Shown: positions 34,166 to 42,186 of the stretch, piece by piece
How positions within the stretch are numbered: position 1 is the first letter of the stretch
Layout: each line of letters starts with the position of its first letter
NCBI GenBank assembly: GCA_037045585.1
Contig: JBAOIR010000041.1
Location: 47,006-111,005 of the forward strand
DNA: 64,000 nt
Direction: 5' to 3'
Source of the DNA: SSF14 sp037045585
GTDB taxonomy: Bacteria; Actinomycetota; Acidimicrobiia; Acidimicrobiales; Microtrichaceae
Program-made: the position numbers and the translations under genes
The notes under the pieces: generated by a model
Told to the model about the DNA's origin: nothing
Databases searched by the model: none
The model's input: only the letters and a program-made list of their open reading frames with translations

Positions 34166-34240
34166 CGGCACGCGGCTGCCCGATCTGGGTGCGCTGCACC
34201 GAGCGTGGGGCAGCGACCCGCTCGGAGGAGCCGGTGCGAG

Positions 34241-34925
34241 ATGATGGTGGAGATGGAACCGAACACGGGAACCCACGACGTCGGTGAGCCCGGCGTCGGC
34301 GACCGCTACCGGGACGCGCGCCTGCGGATCACCGCCCTGCTCGAGCCCGTGAACGACTCGGCATGGGACACCCCGGTCGACGCCTGCACCGGTTGGCGGG
34401 TCCGCGACGTCCTCGCTCATCTCGTCGGCGTGATCGAGGACGCCGCAGCCGGCCGACTCGGCGGGCCTCCCGACCCGGTCCAGACGGCGGCGGAGGTCGA
34501 TCGTCATCGCGACGACGATCCCCGAGAGCTCCTGCGCACCTGGTCCGCCATCGCCGCCGTTCGAATCCGCCATCACCGACGGATCGACGTGGCCCGCCCT
34601 CATCGACGTGGTGTCCCACGAACACGACCTCCGCACGGCCCTCGGCTCGCGCGCCCACCGTGACCACCCAGACATCGCCCTGCTCGCCCGGTTGCTCACC
34701 GGCGGGATTCCCGGTGACGTGTTCGTCGACCTCGGCGAGGGGGCCGAGGTCGGCACCACCGAGGGTCTCCGGCTCCGAACCGATCACTTCGAGTTCTTCC
34801 GCCTCCGGCTCGGTCGACGGTCCCGCCGACAGGTGGCCCGTCTCGACTGGAGCGACGATCCCGAGCGGGTCCTCGATGCGATGTTCGTGTTCGGACCGGC
34901 GGCCACCGACCTCGACGAGCGCTGA
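34241..34925 (+). CDS. TIGR03083-type (maleylpyruvate isomerase/DinB-like) protein, one frameshift
   Basis: The first part (from ATG 34241 behind GGAGGAG) contains ITALLEPVNDSAWDTP and GWRVRDVLAHLVGVIEDA, the helix with the metal-binding His typical of this family. The second part, in another frame from about 34557, contains VSHEHDLRTALGSR with the second His. Joining at 34553-34559 gives SAIAPFESAITDGSTWPALIDVVSHEHD. Family members are mycothiol-dependent or metal-dependent helical-bundle enzymes in actinobacteria. The substrate is unknown. Confidence 0.75.
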
Positions 34926-34985
34926 CGACACCCCCACAGCCAGCACGGCCCGCGCCCGCGTGCCCGCACGTGACCGATGACGCGG

Positions 34986-35017
34986 ACGGGCCCGGGTCGA
35001 ATCCGACCCGGGCCCGT
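34986..35017. terminator. Bidirectional terminator hairpin
   Basis: A perfect 14-bp stem ACGGGCCCGGGTCG/CGACCCGGGCCCGT with loop AATC. It lies between the convergent TIGR03083-type and FAS1 genes. Confidence 0.85.
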
Positions 35018-35057
35018 CGATGCAGGTACGTTCGGGGCCCGAGGGCCCCGGTCGTCA

Positions 35058-35648
35058 TCAGCCGTTGGCAGCGGTGATCACCGAGTCGAGGACGTGGATC
35101 ACACCGTTGGAGGCGACGATGTCGGTCGTCACGACCTTGGCGCCGCCAACCGTGACCTCGCCACCGTTGACCTCGACCTTGAGCTTGCCGCCACCGAGGG
35201 TCTCGATGGAGGTGCCGGCCGCGGCCACGGCGTCAGCGGCCATGATCTTGCCGCTCACGACGTGGAGCTTCAGCACGTCGGCGAGGGCTCCGGTCGGGTC
35301 GGCGGCGAGCGCCTCGAGCGTCGCGGCGTCGACCTTGCCGAAGGCCTCGTTGGTCGGGGCGAACACGGTGAAGGGGCCCTCACCGCTCAGCGCCTCGGCG
35401 AGGCCGGCCTTGCCGACGAGGTCGACGAGGGTCGAGAAGTCCGGGTTGCCGGCGGCGATGTCGACGATCGTCCCCGACGCCTCGGGCGCCTCGGTCGTGG
35501 CCGGTGCCTCGGTGGTGTCGGGTGCCTCGGTCGTCGCCGGTGCCTCGGTGGTCGTGGTGTCGTCGGCGGTGTCGGAGTCATCCGAGCAGCCGGCGGCGAG
35601 CAACGCGACCGGGAGGGTCAGAACGGCGAGGGCACGAGAAATACGCAT
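35058..35648 (-). CDS. FAS1-domain lipoprotein
   Basis: This 196-residue lipoprotein has the signal LTLPVALLAAGC, lipobox LAAGC with lipidated Cys21. A Thr/Glu/Ala linker of TTEAPAT-type repeats (about residues 32-55) precedes one FAS1 domain (FSTLVDLVGKAGL, GPFTVFAPTNEAF, LKLHVVSGKI, GVIHVLDSVI). The layout is that of mycobacterial MPT83. An AAGGAG site precedes the ATG, and a SigK-like promoter lies between it and the upstream ABC transporter genes. The linker would hold the domain away from the membrane. Confidence 0.92.
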   Translation of the reverse strand: MRISRALAVLTLPVALLAAGCSDDSDTADDTTTTEAPATTEAPDTTEAPATTEAPEASGTIVDIAAGNPDFSTLVDLVGKAGLAEALSGEGPFTVFAPTNEAFGKVDAATLEALAADPTGALADVLKLHVVSGKIMAADAVAAAGTSIETLGGGKLKVEVNGGEVTVGGAKVVTTDIVASNGVIHVLDSVITAANG

Positions 35649-35680
35649 GGCAAAGCTCCTTGGGAGATGGATTGCCCGTA

Positions 35681-35708
35681 CTTCGTTCGGACCCGCCGGT
35701 CCGGATGC
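35681..35708 (-). promoter_or_regulatory. SigK-like promoter of the third FAS1 gene
   Basis: Minus strand: GCATCC (35708-35703), 16 nt, ACGAAG (35686-35681). The -10 element differs at its first base from the other five sites. A CCGAAC (35690-35685) also overlaps, but at a 12-nt spacing. Confidence 0.65.
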
Positions 35709-35729
35709 AGGAATCTTCGCGAGGCGTGA

Positions 35730-36410
35730 TCAGCCGTCGAGGCGACCGTCGCGGATGTGGACGGTGCGGTCGGCGTAGTGGGTGATGCGATCGTCGTGGG
35801 TCACGATGATCGCCGCCGTGCCCCGCGACTTCATCTCGTTCTGGATGAGCTCCATCACCTGCTCGCCGAGCTTGGAGTCGAGCGCGCTGGTCGGTTCGTC
35901 GAACAGCACCAGCGTCGGTTCGTTCATCAGCGCCCGGCCGATCGCGACCCGCTGACGCTGGCCACCCGACAGCTGCTCGGGGAGGTTGTTGCGCCGATCG
36001 GTCAGACCCAGCTCCTCGAGCAGCGTGTCGGCCCGATCACGGGCCGCCTGGCCGGTCCGTCGGCCCAGCTCGTCGACGACGAGCAGGTTCTCACGAGCGG
36101 TCAGGAACGGGATCAGGTTCACCGACTGGAACACGAAGCCGATGTTGCTCTGGCGGAACTCGGTGAGTTGGCGGTCGGAGTACCCGCTGATGCGCGTGCC
36201 CGCGACCGTGACCTCGCCCGACGTCGGAGCGAGGATGCCGCCGGCGATGGAACACAAGGTCGTCTTGCCCGAACCGGACGGGCCGATGAGGGCGACGATC
36301 TCGTCGGACCCGACCGTCAGGTCGATGTCGGCGAGCGCAACGATCTCGTCGTCACCGACCTGGTAGGTCTTCGTGACGTCGTCGAGGTGGAGGGCGGGGT
36401 GGTCGGTCAT
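35730..36410 (-). CDS. ABC transporter ATP-binding protein, LolD/MacB type
   Basis: This is a 226-residue ATPase. Walker A GPSGSGKTT, signature LSGGQRQRVAIGRAL, Walker B LVLFDEPTSALD and the switch His in IVTHDDRI are all present. The length and motifs fit the LolD/MacB subfamily, which powers FtsX-type permeases that move lipids, peptides or signals across the envelope. It overlaps the first permease gene by 4 bp (ATGA). It is the last gene of an operon with a SigK-like promoter at 38718-38745. Confidence 0.92.
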   Translation of the reverse strand: MTDHPALHLDDVTKTYQVGDDEIVALADIDLTVGSDEIVALIGPSGSGKTTLCSIAGGILAPTSGEVTVAGTRISGYSDRQLTEFRQSNIGFVFQSVNLIPFLTARENLLVVDELGRRTGQAARDRADTLLEELGLTDRRNNLPEQLSGGQRQRVAIGRALMNEPTLVLFDEPTSALDSKLGEQVMELIQNEMKSRGTAAIIVTHDDRITHYADRTVHIRDGRLDG

Positions 36411-37504
36411 GTCGAGGTCCCGATGGCTGAGGCTGGATCGATACGGAGCACGCGTCGGAGCGAGAACGATGCGCCGAGCACCGACGCGAGGAGGAGCAGA
36501 GCGAGGGAGGTTCCGACCCGTGCGGGGGTCAGGGTGAAGGGGATGCTGTCGGCGGGCAGGGCCGCCTGGAACACGATCGCGACCACGCTGGCGATGACAC
36601 CGGCGATCAGCGACAGGACGACGGCCTGGGTGATCACCGCTGCGAAGATCGAGCGGTTGCGGGCGCCGATCGCCTTGAGCACGCCGTACAACCCGACCCG
36701 CTCGCCGGTGAGCAGCGCGAAGAAGAGGGCGACCACCGCGGCCGCGATGACCACGGTCAGACCGATGATCTGCTGGAGCACGCCGCCCCCCGTGTCGGGG
36801 ATCGCGTCGGCGGCGGCCGCCCGGGTCACCGTCGACGTCGACCCCGTCGCTTCGTCGATGGCACGGGCGGTCGCTGCGGGTGTCGACGTGTCGACGACCA
36901 CGACCTGGGTGGAACCCTCGGGAAGCACGGCGTCGGGCTTGTTGGCCGCGACGACCTCACGGAGCGACGCCGACGACACCAGCATCGTCGGTTGGGTCTG
37001 GAAGCCGACGTCGTCGGCGAAGCCCGCGACCCGAAGCGGGGTCCGGGCAGCGCCCACCTCGATCACGGTGCCGACCCGCACGCCGCGGTCGCGCAGGGTC
37101 GAATCGACCCAGGCGTCACCGTCCGGCATCGAGTCCGGCAAGCCGGCGAACGGCCGGTCGTAGCCGACGACGACGACGTCGATGAGATCACGGGGTGCTG
37201 CGTCGGGCAGCCGGCCGCCGAGCTGCACCAGGCCGAGCGAACCGGTCGCCGTGACACCGTCGGTCGCAGCGATCGCCGCGACGGTGTCGGCGGGGACGAG
37301 GCTCTGGGGGATCGACTCCTCCGAGGTCGCCGAGAACACGATGAGGTCGGCGCTCTGGGAGCGCAGAAGACCGTCGTTGTTGGCGTTGAGCCCCTCGACG
37401 AGGCCGCTCAGCAGGAGCAGGAGCGAGCCGAGCAGGAAGAGGATCGCCGTGGCAGCCGCGAACCGGCCGGGACGTCGACGCAATTCGCGCCATGCGAGTT
37501 TCAT
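36407..37504 (-). CDS. FtsX-type ABC permease (second subunit)
   Basis: This 365-residue permease has one membrane span near the N-terminus (FAAATAILFLLGSLLLLLSG). A large extracytoplasmic domain extends to about residue 230, and three C-terminal spans follow, ending LRIDPASAIGTST. This is the MacB/FtsX topology. It overlaps the preceding permease by ATGA and the ATPase by ATGA, so three subunits are made together. It probably forms a heterodimer with the 37501-38622 product. Confidence 0.87.
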   Translation of the reverse strand: MKLAWRELRRRPGRFAAATAILFLLGSLLLLLSGLVEGLNANNDGLLRSQSADLIVFSATSEESIPQSLVPADTVAAIAATDGVTATGSLGLVQLGGRLPDAAPRDLIDVVVVGYDRPFAGLPDSMPDGDAWVDSTLRDRGVRVGTVIEVGAARTPLRVAGFADDVGFQTQPTMLVSSASLREVVAANKPDAVLPEGSTQVVVVDTSTPAATARAIDEATGSTSTVTRAAAADAIPDTGGGVLQQIIGLTVVIAAAVVALFFALLTGERVGLYGVLKAIGARNRSIFAAVITQAVVLSLIAGVIASVVAIVFQAALPADSIPFTLTPARVGTSLALLLLASVLGASFSLRRVLRIDPASAIGTST

Positions 37505-38622
37505 CGGCCCGCACCTCCCCCGCCGGTTGCCTGGTTCGGGTCGATCGCCAGGACGCGGCGGATGGACGCGACGGCCGACACCACCCCGAGCACCACGAGG
37601 GTCGCCACCCAGAACCCCACGTTCGTCGGCTCGAACCGGAGCCGGAGGCTGCCCGTCTTTCCTCGTGTCAGCAGGGCGAACCCGCCGACCGCGATGCCGA
37701 GCCCGACGCCGAGCACGAGCGACACCTGGACGAGGAGCGCCTCCACCAGGCGACGGGCCGGAGCTCCGAGGGCCCGCAGCAGCACGAGGGAACTGGCTTT
37801 CTGGAAGGTGAGGATCAGGAAGAACAGGCCGCACACGAGCGGGACGACGAGTCCGAAGAGTACGAGGATCACCGTGAACGACTGCTTGATCGACTCGATG
37901 CCGGGGTTGAGCTCAGCGGCGTCGACGCGTGACAGCGCGTCGATCGACTCGTCGGCACGGTTGAGCCGCGTGGTGAGCTCGGCGACCGTCGTGCCGCTCG
38001 CCGGCGACACGCCCAACACGTTGGGCACGTCCAACGTCGCGGCAGGATTCCGCGTCTGCAGGACGGTGAGGTACGTGTCCGACGTCGTGAAGACGGTCGG
38101 CAGCACGTTGATGCCCACGTCGTCGGCGAGCCCGACGACCTCGAGATCGATCCCGGCCGGTTGTACCGTCACGGTGGACCCGATTCCGAAGCCGTCCTCT
38201 TCGTTGCCGGCGTTGGCGACGACCTCGCCAGCGGCCTCGGGGAGACGACCTTCGAGCAGCGGGCCGGGGCCGCCGAGGTCGGGGTCGGTGTAGCCGAGCA
38301 CCGAGGTCGCCTGGGTCTCACCACCGGCCTCGATCGGGAACGTCCCCTGGTAGATGGCGGCGATCCCACCGATGCCCTCGGTCGCCCGCACCTTCTCCTC
38401 GAGTTCGGGGCTCACGGAGCTGCTCTGGGGAAACCGGCGCCCGTCGACGTTGAACACGAGCACGGGCGCGGTCTGGTGACGCACGCCGCCCACGAACTGC
38501 CGGATCAGGGAGTTCTGGATCGCCGATTGGAACAGGATCAGGAACGCCAACAGCGCAACGGCTGCGATCAGGAGACCGAAGCGGACCTTTGATCTTCGAA
38601 TCTCGCGGAGGGCCAAGAACAC
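37501..38622 (-). CDS. FtsX-type ABC permease (first subunit)
   Basis: This is a 373-residue permease. It starts at GTG 38622 behind GGAGGAG. The N-terminus reads FLALREIRRSKVRFGLLIAAVALLAFL, then comes a large external domain (about residues 40-250), then three spans and a cytosolic RVLAIDPNQA end. It leads the ABC operon. The GCATCC-N16-CCGAAG promoter upstream implies control by the same sigma factor as the FAS1 genes, leaving a 5' leader of about 90 nt. Confidence 0.87.
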   Translation of the reverse strand: MFLALREIRRSKVRFGLLIAAVALLAFLILFQSAIQNSLIRQFVGGVRHQTAPVLVFNVDGRRFPQSSSVSPELEEKVRATEGIGGIAAIYQGTFPIEAGGETQATSVLGYTDPDLGGPGPLLEGRLPEAAGEVVANAGNEEDGFGIGSTVTVQPAGIDLEVVGLADDVGINVLPTVFTTSDTYLTVLQTRNPAATLDVPNVLGVSPASGTTVAELTTRLNRADESIDALSRVDAAELNPGIESIKQSFTVILVLFGLVVPLVCGLFFLILTFQKASSLVLLRALGAPARRLVEALLVQVSLVLGVGLGIAVGGFALLTRGKTGSLRLRFEPTNVGFWVATLVVLGVVSAVASIRRVLAIDPNQATGGGGAGR

Positions 38623-38717
38623 GACCCAGTCTCCTCCCTGGTGGGGGCACACGCCCAAACGGCTGCCGGACACCCGCGGGCCGGCACCGGATCGGGACAC
38701 AACGGTGGTGCAACCTA

Positions 38718-38745
38718 CTTCGGACGGACCCGTCGATCCGGATGC
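38718..38745 (-). promoter_or_regulatory. SigK-like promoter of the ABC transporter operon
   Basis: Minus strand: GCATCC (38745-38740), 16 nt, CCGAAG (38723-38718). This is identical in both elements to the lipocalin promoter. Confidence 0.75.
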
Positions 38746-38797
38746 ACCTGGTCGCCCGTCGACCAGATCGTGGGATCGTCCGGACCCGAACGCGGAC

Positions 38798-38822
38798 GGA
38801 GGGCCCGACGAGCGGGCCCTCC
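38798..38822 (-). terminator. Terminator of the hsp20 gene
   Basis: A 9-bp stem GGAGGGCCC/GGGCCCTCC with a 7-nt loop, 53 bp past the hsp20 stop and upstream of the ABC operon promoter. Confidence 0.65.
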
Positions 38823-38875
38823 GGTACCGGCGACGACTCGACGGTCCGGCCGGTGGTGCGGCCGAACCGGCGCGA

Positions 38876-39343
38876 TCACGCGGCCGGCGTCGGTTGCTCG
38901 ATCGACATGCGTTCGGCGCTCGACGCGTCGAGCGCGGTCGGTTCGACCGGGGCCGTGGCGATGCTGATCTTGCGGGGCTTGGCGCGCTCGGAGATCGGCA
39001 CCCGCAACACGAGGACCCCGGCGTCGTAGCCGGCACGGACCCGATCGGTGTCGAGTGTGTCGCCGAGAACGATCTGCCGACTGAAGACCCCGCGGGGTCG
39101 CTCGGCGGCGACGTAGTCGCGATGCCCCTCGGGTTGGGGACGCTCGGCGCGGACCGTGAGCACGTTGCGCTCGACGTCGATGTCGATCGAGTCGGCGCTC
39201 ACCCCCGGAACGTCCAGCTCGATGACGAACTCGTCACCGTCGCGCCACGCATCCATCGCCATGGCGGCGGGACGTGCCGCGGTGCCCAGGAGCTGCTGGG
39301 TGAGCCGGTCGAGATCACGGAACGGATCGGTGCGCATCAACAT
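38876..39343 (-). CDS. Hsp20/alpha-crystallin-family small heat-shock protein
   Basis: This 155-residue chaperone has an N-terminal segment with DPFRDLDRLTQQLLG. The alpha-crystallin domain (about 35-130) contains ELDVPGVSADSIDIDVERNVLTVRAER and YDAGVLVLRVPI, followed by a short tail. It forms oligomers that hold unfolding proteins. An AGGAGG site precedes the ATG at 39343. It is divergent from a MerR-type gene across an A/T-rich 125-bp gap, the usual arrangement of hsp20 with an HspR-like repressor. Confidence 0.92.
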   Translation of the reverse strand: MLMRTDPFRDLDRLTQQLLGTAARPAAMAMDAWRDGDEFVIELDVPGVSADSIDIDVERNVLTVRAERPQPEGHRDYVAAERPRGVFSRQIVLGDTLDTDRVRAGYDAGVLVLRVPISERAKPRKISIATAPVEPTALDASSAERMSIEQPTPAA

Positions 39344-39468
39344 GGTTCATTGCCTCCTGACGTGACGTTGGGATGAAACGACAGCCACTCATTGCTTATC
39401 TGTTGCGACTGCCATAGATTTAGGATATTCAAATCGATCACAGGTTGCAACCAGTTCGGAGCGGTTCC
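39344..39468. promoter_or_regulatory. Divergent promoter region between hsp20 and the MerR gene
   Basis: The region is notably A/T-rich (TTGCTTATCTG, then ATAGATTTAGGATATTCAAA). GATTT-AGGATATTC-AAATC (39415-39435) is an imperfect inverted repeat that could bind the MerR protein. It does not match the classic HAIR element CTTGAGT-N7-ACTCAAG. Confidence 0.45.
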
Positions 39469-39762
39469 ATGGCCAACGGCGAAGACGATCCGACGAGGGG
39501 TCTCTACGGGATCTCGGTCGCGGCCGAGCTGGTCGGCAACGGCGAGCAGAACATTCGCCTCTACGAGCGGCGTGGCCTCGTGACCCCGGCCCGATCCGCC
39601 GGCGGCACCCGTCGCTACAGCGACCACGACCTCGGTCGGCTCCGGCGGATTGCCGAACTCCTGGGCGACGGGCTGAACCTCGCCGGGGTGGGCCGGGTGC
39701 TCGAGCTCGAGGACGAGATCGGTCGGCTCCGGGCCGAACGAGACGCCAGCGACCGGCGCTGA
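39469..39762 (+). CDS. MerR-family regulator, HspR-like
   Basis: This is a 97-residue protein that is essentially a MerR winged-helix domain (LYGISVAAELVGNGEQNIRLYERRGLVTPARSAGGTRRYSDHDLGRLRRI) plus a short helix. There is no metal-binding C-terminus, as in HspR. HspR represses chaperone genes until unfolded protein accumulates. Divergence from hsp20 supports that role here (inference). The stop codon lies inside a terminator hairpin. Confidence 0.85.
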   Translation: MANGEDDPTRGLYGISVAAELVGNGEQNIRLYERRGLVTPARSAGGTRRYSDHDLGRLRRIAELLGDGLNLAGVGRVLELEDEIGRLRAERDASDRR

Positions 39763-39780
39763 CGCCCTCGGCGTCAGCGC
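39756..39780. terminator. Bidirectional terminator containing both stop codons
   Basis: GCGCTGACGCC-CTC-GGCGTCAGCGC is a perfect 11-bp stem with a 3-nt loop. The TGA of the MerR gene (39760-39762) and the stop of the convergent gene (39774-39776) are the same bases in the two arms. Confidence 0.85.
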
Positions 39781-40202
39781 GACGGCCAGAGCAGGCCCTC
39801 GCGCCGAATCGCATGGTCGAGGGCCTCGACGAGGCGATCGACCGATCCCTCGCACGCGTCGAGGTCGGCCGGCGCCAGGAGGTTCACGATGCCGGCGGTC
39901 GTCTCGGCGACGACCACGGGGGCAACGTCGCCCGTCGCGGCGCGGACCTCGGCCGGTTGGTCGTCGCGGTGGTACGCGTCGAACGGCACGGGGAGACCGT
40001 CGCGGCACGTCCGCCACTCGGATCGTTCGCGGACGAGCCCGTGGGTGATGTCGCAGAGCGAGCAGTGCGCCCGCCCGAGGCGGGCACCGACCCAGTAGGT
40101 GAGTTCACCCCGGAGCGAGCCGTCGGCGTCGTACACCCCGACGAGCCTGACGACGTGGGTCGGGGCCTCGGTGGAGGGCACGTCGGAACGGTCGGTCGGC
40201 AC
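39774..40202 (-). CDS. Conserved hypothetical protein with CxxC
   Basis: 142 residues from GTG 40202. The N-terminal half reads VVRLVGVYDADGSLRGELTYWVGARLGRAHCSLCDITHG, in which CSLC may bind metal. The second half ends with LAPADLDACEGSVDRLVEALDHAIRREG. There is no signal or membrane span. I do not recognise a named family. It begins 4 bp after the DUF1275 gene ends and is probably cotranscribed with it. Confidence 0.65.
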   Translation of the reverse strand: MPTDRSDVPSTEAPTHVVRLVGVYDADGSLRGELTYWVGARLGRAHCSLCDITHGLVRERSEWRTCRDGLPVPFDAYHRDDQPAEVRAATGDVAPVVVAETTAGIVNLLAPADLDACEGSVDRLVEALDHAIRREGLLWPSR

Positions 40203-40206
40203 GCGC

Positions 40207-40944
40207 TCAGGGTACGGCACTGCCGTCCCGGGACACCGTCGTCGGCGATCCCGCGGCCACGACCGCCGTCGACACCACCAGCACACCCGCCGGCAGGAAC
40301 AGCAGCCACTTCGAGGAACCGAGCGCCGCTGCGACCGCCGCGCCGGCGACGTAGCTGACCAGCACCGTGGCCAGCACCAGCACGGTGACCCGTCGTCGAT
40401 GCGCCGAGGACCGGCCGGCGCGCCGCCCGGCGAGCGCCACCTTCTCGCCGATGCGCACGATCGCCCCGGTCCCGTAGGTCGTCGAGACCGCGACGTCGCC
40501 CACACGGCGAAGGGTCGCCGCCTGGACGCCCATCGCCGCGGCGGCGACCACCACGATCGGTATCGCCGACCCGGTGAGCCGGGGATGGAAGCCGACGCCG
40601 TGCCGACTCCGGAGCACCGCAACCGCCACGAGCAGCACCGACTCGACCGCGAGGAGCACCTCGGGCCGCAGGTGTCCCCACCGTCGCAGCCGACGGTCGT
40701 GCTCGACGATCGAGACGATGACACCGGTGGCGAAGGCCACGACCGCCGCTGCGGCGCCGACCGCCTGCCACCAGTTGCCGTCTCCGACGAGCATGCCGAT
40801 GTGGACGAGGTTGCCGCTCATGTTCGCCACGAAGATCGGTGACACCGCGAGGTAGATGTGGGCGTCGACGAACCCGGCGACCATCGCCAGCGCCACGGCG
40901 AGCAGCAGAGGACCCGAGGGGTGGTGCGTCGACTCCTGGGTCAC
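40207..40944 (-). CDS. DUF1275 (YoaK-type) membrane protein
   Basis: This is a 245-residue integral membrane protein with six or more spans. The N-terminal AMVAGFVDAHIYLAVSPIFVANMSGNLVHIG is the DUF1275 hallmark. MGVQAATLRRVGDVAVSTTYGTG marks the second half. The function of the family is unknown. The start is taken at GTG 40944, which leaves 8 bp after the upstream gene; an in-frame extension to 41022 would run into that gene. Confidence 0.82.
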   Translation of the reverse strand: MTQESTHHPSGPLLLAVALAMVAGFVDAHIYLAVSPIFVANMSGNLVHIGMLVGDGNWWQAVGAAAAVVAFATGVIVSIVEHDRRLRRWGHLRPEVLLAVESVLLVAVAVLRSRHGVGFHPRLTGSAIPIVVVAAAAMGVQAATLRRVGDVAVSTTYGTGAIVRIGEKVALAGRRAGRSSAHRRRVTVLVLATVLVSYVAGAAVAAALGSSKWLLFLPAGVLVVSTAVVAAGSPTTVSRDGSAVP

Positions 40945-40952
40945 CGTTGCGC

Positions 40953-41258
40953 TCAGGCAGCCGTTGTTGTCGGTGAGGAACGATCGGGCTCGGGCAACGG
41001 GTGCACGGTGGCCAGGTCCCACGCTGCAGCGGATTCGACCGCGTGGTCGGCCATGAATCGACGCAGCGAGAGCAGGATGCCGACGAAGGGGCCGGCGAAG
41101 AGCGCCGGAAGCAGCGAGCCGACGAGCACCACCTTCATGTCGGCGCCCAGGGCCAGGAGACAGATGGCGGCCGTGACGAGGTAGGCGCCGACGAGCCCTG
41201 CCACCACGTCCCGCATGATGTCACCGGCGGTGTTGGCGGGTTCTGGCTGCGAGTTCAT
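40953..41258 (-). CDS. Small two-span membrane protein
   Basis: This 101-residue protein has two hydrophobic segments (VVAGLVGAYLVTAAICLLALGA and VVLVGSLLPALFAGPFVGILLSL) and a polar C-terminal tail. It leads a three-gene run with the DUF1275 protein and the CxxC protein. No family is recognised. The 211-bp gap upstream of it holds only a C-rich GCCCC-type repeat tract (41372-41396) and no gene. Confidence 0.6.
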   Translation of the reverse strand: MNSQPEPANTAGDIMRDVVAGLVGAYLVTAAICLLALGADMKVVLVGSLLPALFAGPFVGILLSLRRFMADHAVESAAAWDLATVHPLPEPDRSSPTTTAA

Positions 41259-41469
41259 GGCGGCTCCGATGGTCGGGCGACCCGGGCGCGGGCCTGACTC
41301 GACCGTGCGCCCCGTGCCGGCGCCACACCAGTGCCGAACGTCCCGAGCGTACCGCTCCCACCCATCCCGCCCTGTCCCGCCCCGCCCCGCCCCGACGACG
41401 GCGCCCTCTCGTAGCGCGCGGGTCGGTCAGGTCGGTCGACGCGAAGTCGACGGGGGAATCCGAGACCCT

Positions 41470-42033
41470 TTACTCCTTACGGTCCTCGGGCCACAGCGGT
41501 GCCGCGGTCTGGTTCACCGGGTAGTGCCCCGGCTGCTTGCCGAGGGCACGGTGCATCCGCGACGTCATGCCCTCCGACAGGACGTCGGCGGACATCATCT
41601 CGAGGAAGAGCGAACCGGCGTTGCCGAGGTCGAACCAATCACGCTGCCAGGCCCACTCCATGTTGCCGCCGTACTTGAACCAGCTGCCGCCGATGCCGGC
41701 GATCTCGTAGGACGAACCGTCGGGACGCTTGGCGTCGGCGACCTGCCGCCAGAGGCCGATGACCTGGCCGATCTTCTCGTCGATGACCACCGTCTCGTAG
41801 GGGTAGGTCCAGCCGTCGAGGCCGTCCATCTCCAGGCCGATCGCCCAGTCACGGATCTGGTCGCGACCGACCGCCATGAAGTTGACCTCGGGGCCGTAGT
41901 TCCACCCGTAGGTCGCGTCCTCGGCGTAGCACTCGGCCATCACCCGCCAGTCGCCCGACGCCTCCGCCTGACGGTTGACGTCGAGCCACTTCTCGACCAT
42001 CGCTTCGAGTTCTTCTCTCGGAAATGCTGGCAT
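41470..42033 (-). CDS. NTF2/SnoaL-like protein
   Basis: This is a 187-residue protein of the nuclear-transport-factor-2/SnoaL cone fold. The N-terminal helix MVEKWLDVNRQAEASGDWRVMAECYAEDATYGWNYGP and the following GRDQIRDWAIG strand-helix are typical. Relatives are hydratases, isomerases or binding proteins acting on polycyclic or steroid-like substrates. There is no cofactor motif. It is followed in the same direction, after 153 bp, by the alcohol dehydrogenase gene's end, so it is probably an independent unit. Confidence 0.8.
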   Translation of the reverse strand: MPAFPREELEAMVEKWLDVNRQAEASGDWRVMAECYAEDATYGWNYGPEVNFMAVGRDQIRDWAIGLEMDGLDGWTYPYETVVIDEKIGQVIGLWRQVADAKRPDGSSYEIAGIGGSWFKYGGNMEWAWQRDWFDLGNAGSLFLEMMSADVLSEGMTSRMHRALGKQPGHYPVNQTAAPLWPEDRKE

Positions 42034-42186
42034 CCGTCCTCCCGGGTCCTGAGCGCCGGGTCGGACAGTAACGGATGGCGACGCCGAACTCGTCGGAGCG
42101 CGGGGTTCTCGGAGTCGGATCGACTGCGGGGCCGGTGGTATCGAGGTCGTTCTCGACGACCGGCAGGCGTTGACCTGCCACGCACC

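Noticed and set aside
34559..34569. GTTCGAATCCG, like a tRNA T-arm
   Set aside because: It lies inside the TIGR03083-type coding region and no acceptor, D or anticodon stem surrounds it.
34990..35005. GGTCGAATCCGACC, like a tRNA T-loop
   Set aside because: It is the loop of a 14-bp terminator hairpin; no tRNA cloverleaf can be drawn.
35685..35708. CCGAAC at 12-nt spacing from GCATCC before the third FAS1 gene
   Set aside because: The other five sites all use 16 nt, and ACGAAG sits at that position here; the CCGAAC overlap is probably chance.
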